Source: Candidatus Poribacteria bacterium
GTDB lineage: Bacteria; Poribacteria; WGA-4E; WGA-3G
Direction of reading: 5' to 3'
Assembly (NCBI GenBank): GCA_007571355.1
Contig: RKRO01000507.1
Coordinates: 1 to 17,052 of the forward strand
Length of the DNA: 17,052 nt
The position numbers and the translations under genes were made by a program. The notes under the pieces are model-generated. The model saw only the letters and a list, made by a program, of their open reading frames with translations, was not told the DNA's origin and searched no databases. Below are positions 15,011 through 17,052 of the stretch, in pieces (within the stretch, counting starts at the first letter, position 1; each line of letters opens with the position of its first letter).

Positions 15011-16600
15011 TCAAGCAGAGGGTGCTTCCTGCATCACAGGAATGACATAGCTCCGAATCTGCACGCCGTCCACAACTTCCATCTGTACGCGCTGTTCGGG
15101 ATTCTTGCGATGATCGAAGACGACGTAGTACCCCTTGCTAACACCTTCCGTTTTGAGATAAGCAGCGAGTTGTTTCTTTCCTGCTTCATAACGGGCGCTG
15201 CCTCTCCAAATCTTTGTTTTAACAATGTATTTCTGCTGATTGTGAAGGATAAGGAGATCCATCTTGCCCGCGCCTGTTGCGACTTCAAAAGAGATGACTC
15301 CTCCCACTGCCTTGACAAACGCGTCGAGGTAGGTAAGGAGGAGGTGCCTACCGCCGTATTCTTGTGGGGTTTCTGGCACTTGTAGAATCTTAAACCCTAC
15401 GCGTGTGATAAAATCTCGAAAGTTATCAAGGAGACGGGCCATCTCAAGCTGTCCTTTGGCGGTGAGATAACTGTGGAATCCGTTGCTATTGTCTTCCGCG
15501 AAGTAGTCTCGTTCCAATCCGTTCACGGTTGGCGTGAACGCTTCTATGATGCAATGCAGATAAACCGGGTTGATAATTTTACACTTTCCATCTGTGCCTT
15601 TGGCAATGACTCCATAAGTAGTGAGTTCATTGATAAGTGGATCGCGTGGATTGAAGCGGACCCCTTCCTCATACGACATGATGTCCATGAGGAGCGTTTC
15701 AAAGCGGCGATCCCTGCGGATATTTGTCACGAGGTGGGTCAGGTTAGTATTATCTTCGCCAAGCAATTGTTCATAAGCTTTTGCAAAATGTGCCATCGTA
15801 AGGGTATTCGCTTTAGGAATGTCGAGTTCCTCAGTGAGAATTTGCGCGATGCGATTGACAAGAAAGGGTTGTCCCGCAGTCTGTTTGTGAATAGATTTCA
15901 CGACCTCGGGAGCGAAGACTTGTCCGACTTCTTCCGTATACTGTCCGAAGAGTTCGCTTACCTGCTCAAGTGTGAAATTGGGCAGGTGAAGCTCATCTTG
16001 GATATTAAAGGGTGAGATGGATCGGTCGTAGTCAAGCTGCGTTATACTTTTAACACCGACGATACCGACACTGTGCGGACATAGAAACATATCAGAGAGG
16101 TAGATGTGTCGAAGTGCATACAAAAAATCACTCACAAGGCTTTGCGGAATACCATCAAACTCATCAATGAGGAGAATAACTCGCTGATCATCAAGTAAAT
16201 TCCCAAGTCGTTCAAAGAACGTCACCATTGAAAAAGCATCTGTCAGTTGTGTGCGCTCTAAAAATTGCGTTAACACTGTAGAGGGAACCTCGTTGCGTTC
16301 TCGGAAGACAAACTGGATCTGCCACTGCATCATTTGGTAGAGCCGCGCGTAAAAAGTAGCAGCAGAAGTGTTCCGCTGTATTTGAAAATCTATTTGAATG
16401 GGAAAGTAGGTCGGCTCCTCAGTTGTGAGTGTAGCAAGTGCCCATCGAAAGAAGGTCGTCTTTCCAGTTTGGCGCGGCGCAAAAAGAACGATGTACCGCC
16501 CCTCTTTGATGCGGTTGATGAAATCTTTAACCTCTGCTGTGCGTGCGACAACATAGTGCTGGTCAGGGCGCACAACGCCTCGGGTTCCAAATGTTCTCAT
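15011..16600 (-). CDS. AAA ATPase with C-terminal PD-(D/E)XK-like domain
   Basis: The 529-residue protein has a P-loop ATPase domain: Walker A APRQTGKTT (41-49) and Walker B VILLIDEFDG (141-150), with a downstream winged-helix-like region containing TAGQPFLVNRIAQ (241-253). The C-terminal 130 residues resemble the PD-(D/E)XK domain that often follows such ATPases. GAGKMDLLI (443-451) retains the Asp, and KIWRG and KKQLAAYL match the family. The ExK catalytic pair is altered, however: the segment reads YIVKTKIWRG, with Lys461 where Glu is expected. The nuclease is therefore probably inactive. These proteins are common, poorly characterised, and often found near mobile or defence genes. The ATG at 16600 has only a weak GAGAG site in front and starts 20 bp from MITE copy 2. 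The methyltransferase gene follows 120 bp downstream. Confidence 0.85.
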   Translation of the reverse strand: MRTFGTRGVVRPDQHYVVARTAEVKDFINRIKEGRYIVLFAPRQTGKTTFFRWALATLTTEEPTYFPIQIDFQIQRNTSAATFYARLYQMMQWQIQFVFRERNEVPSTVLTQFLERTQLTDAFSMVTFFERLGNLLDDQRVILLIDEFDGIPQSLVSDFLYALRHIYLSDMFLCPHSVGIVGVKSITQLDYDRSISPFNIQDELHLPNFTLEQVSELFGQYTEEVGQVFAPEVVKSIHKQTAGQPFLVNRIAQILTEELDIPKANTLTMAHFAKAYEQLLGEDNTNLTHLVTNIRRDRRFETLLMDIMSYEEGVRFNPRDPLINELTTYGVIAKGTDGKCKIINPVYLHCIIEAFTPTVNGLERDYFAEDNSNGFHSYLTAKGQLEMARLLDNFRDFITRVGFKILQVPETPQEYGGRHLLLTYLDAFVKAVGGVISFEVATGAGKMDLLILHNQQKYIVKTKIWRGSARYEAGKKQLAAYLKTEGVSKGYYVVFDHRKNPEQRVQMEVVDGVQIRSYVIPVMQEAPSA

Positions 16601-16619
16601 TACTCTCTACTTTTACTTA

Positions 16620-16798
16620 CTAAACTTTGGACAGTTTTTAGTTCCGCGTCACGGATAGGGCATAGCCTTTCAGCACACAGAGCACGCCGCTGGCGTGCGG
16701 TCTTTTTATTTTAGTCCCACGCCTACGCGCAGTTCGCGGAAAATAGAGCGCCCTTTGAAAACACAACACTCACGCAACAAGAACTGTCTAAACTATAG
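16620..16798 (+). mobile_element. MITE-like element, copy 2 (179 bp)
   Basis: The ends are CTAAACTTTGGACAGTT and, reverse-complemented, CTATAGTTTAGACAGTT. The body aligns gaplessly to the element at 2073-2300 once that copy's 49-bp extra block is removed, with 28 mismatches in 179 by hand count. Both copies have the same orientation. No matching 8-bp flanking duplication is visible (TTTACTTA left, TTTTTCAG right), so this copy is older or its flanks have decayed. It has no open frame of its own. It sits 20 bp upstream of the ATPase start codon and so probably supplies or separates that gene's promoter. Confidence 0.85.
16682..16707 (+). terminator. Intrinsic-terminator-like hairpin in MITE copy 2
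   Basis: The hairpin GCACGCC-GCT-GGCGTGC followed by GGTCTTTTT is identical to that in copy 1, although the surroundings have diverged. It would stop plus-strand transcription, including antisense transcription leaving the ATPase gene. Confidence 0.6.
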
Positions 16799-16971
16799 TT
16801 TTTCAGCGTAACATTCGAAGATAAATGCACACTTGTCCGAAGACAATCCCCTTCCCCCCTATCAGTGGGAATCAGATGGGAAACGCTTCGAGGGGATGGG
16901 TTTCAATAATTACGGGCTTTACGATAACAGCATAGCAGGCGCAGCCATTGCTGTCAATCAAAAGTACGGAA

Positions 16972-17000
16972 TTGACAAATTTCACTGTATCGTATACACT
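16972..17000 (+). promoter_or_regulatory. Promoter for the right-edge gene (leaderless geometry)
   Basis: TTGACA (16972-16977), a 17-bp spacer and TACACT (16995-17000). The expected start site at about 17007-17008 coincides with the A of the ATG at 17008. Confidence 0.6.
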
Positions 17001-17007
17001 CAATAGC

Positions 17008-17052
17008 ATGGAAATAGCAACAACACACCGCACACGCGGCACCATCGTCGGG
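17008..17052 (+). CDS. Start of an unidentified gene, cut by the window edge
   Basis: Fifteen open codons (MEIATTHRTRGTIVG) run to the end of the window. The ATG lies 7 bp after a good -10 box and has no Shine-Dalgarno sequence, which fits a leaderless mRNA. Too little protein is visible to identify it. Support comes mainly from the promoter geometry. Confidence 0.5.
   Translation, partial: MEIATTHRTRGTIVG

Larger units (their letters stand above)
16601..17007. other. Intergenic region with MITE copy 2 and a divergent promoter
   Basis: No gene is supported in these 407 bp. They hold MITE copy 2 (16620-16798), about 170 bp of unassigned sequence, and a promoter for the right-edge gene. Within the unassigned part ATCCCCT (16846-16852) and AGGGGAT (16891-16897) are inverted arms. 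ACAGCA/TGCTGT (16927-16932, 16949-16954) forms an operator-like inverted repeat just upstream of the -35 box. Confidence 0.6.

Noticed and set aside
15473..16015. 180-codon plus-strand frame inside the AAA ATPase gene
   Set aside because: It lies opposite the Walker B and following conserved regions of the ATPase and shows no recognisable motif.
2073..16798. The two MITE copies as ends of one composite transposon
   Set aside because: Copy 1 has its own target duplication on both sides, the copies are about 16% diverged, and no transposase lies between them. Independent insertions explain the data better.
16896..16920. GGTTTCAATAATTACGGGC as a CRISPR repeat
   Set aside because: It occurs once, with no spacers or repeats nearby and no cas genes.

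Overview
This window looks like a piece of a metagenome-type bacterial chromosome of moderate GC content. Consensus sigma70-like promoters (TTGACA / TATAAT-like), Shine-Dalgarno starts and frequent GTG/TTG starts mark it as bacterial. Several features are what I associate with Candidatus Poribacteria, Latescibacterota and similar marine or sponge-associated lineages: paired PhyH-like dioxygenases, a Gfo/Idh/MocA protein with CEAR in place of CEKP, an aldo/keto reductase and an M42 peptidase. That assignment is inference from gene content only.

Left flank (1-3660). A type III restriction-modification methyltransferase (mod) on the minus strand runs off the left edge. It is knocked out of frame by a run of nine G after codon 48. 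Upstream of its promoter lies a 228-bp MITE-like element (2073-2300) with 17-bp terminal inverted repeats and an 8-bp target duplication. Next comes a class II Fic protein (AMP-transferase fold plus winged helix) on the minus strand. Its upstream region holds a 41-bp-period array of long palindromes, probably an operator.

Centre (3654-10231, plus strand). A strong promoter drives five closely spaced genes: M42 aminopeptidase, an unrecognised TIM-barrel-like protein, an aldo/keto reductase and two PhyH-like proteins. A hairpin/T-run ends this cluster. A second promoter then drives a FmdB-type zinc-ribbon protein and a CDF zinc/cadmium exporter.

Right part (10243-16600, minus strand). A ferritin-like protein lies downstream of a Gfo/Idh/MocA protein that has its own promoter. 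Beyond it is a single-chain nuclease-methyltransferase (type IIG-like) split by a frameshift at a six-A run, preceded by an AAA ATPase with a degraded C-terminal PD-(D/E)XK domain. A second copy of the MITE (16620-16798) abuts the ATPase start. A plus-strand gene begins at the right edge, apparently as a leaderless transcript.

The most notable theme is that metabolic genes sit between two DNA-modification loci, and both methyltransferases are one base out of frame at a mononucleotide run. This suggests phase-variable (ON/OFF) methylation, although sequencing error at homopolymers must be excluded. The second theme is an undescribed MITE family carrying an intrinsic-terminator hairpin.
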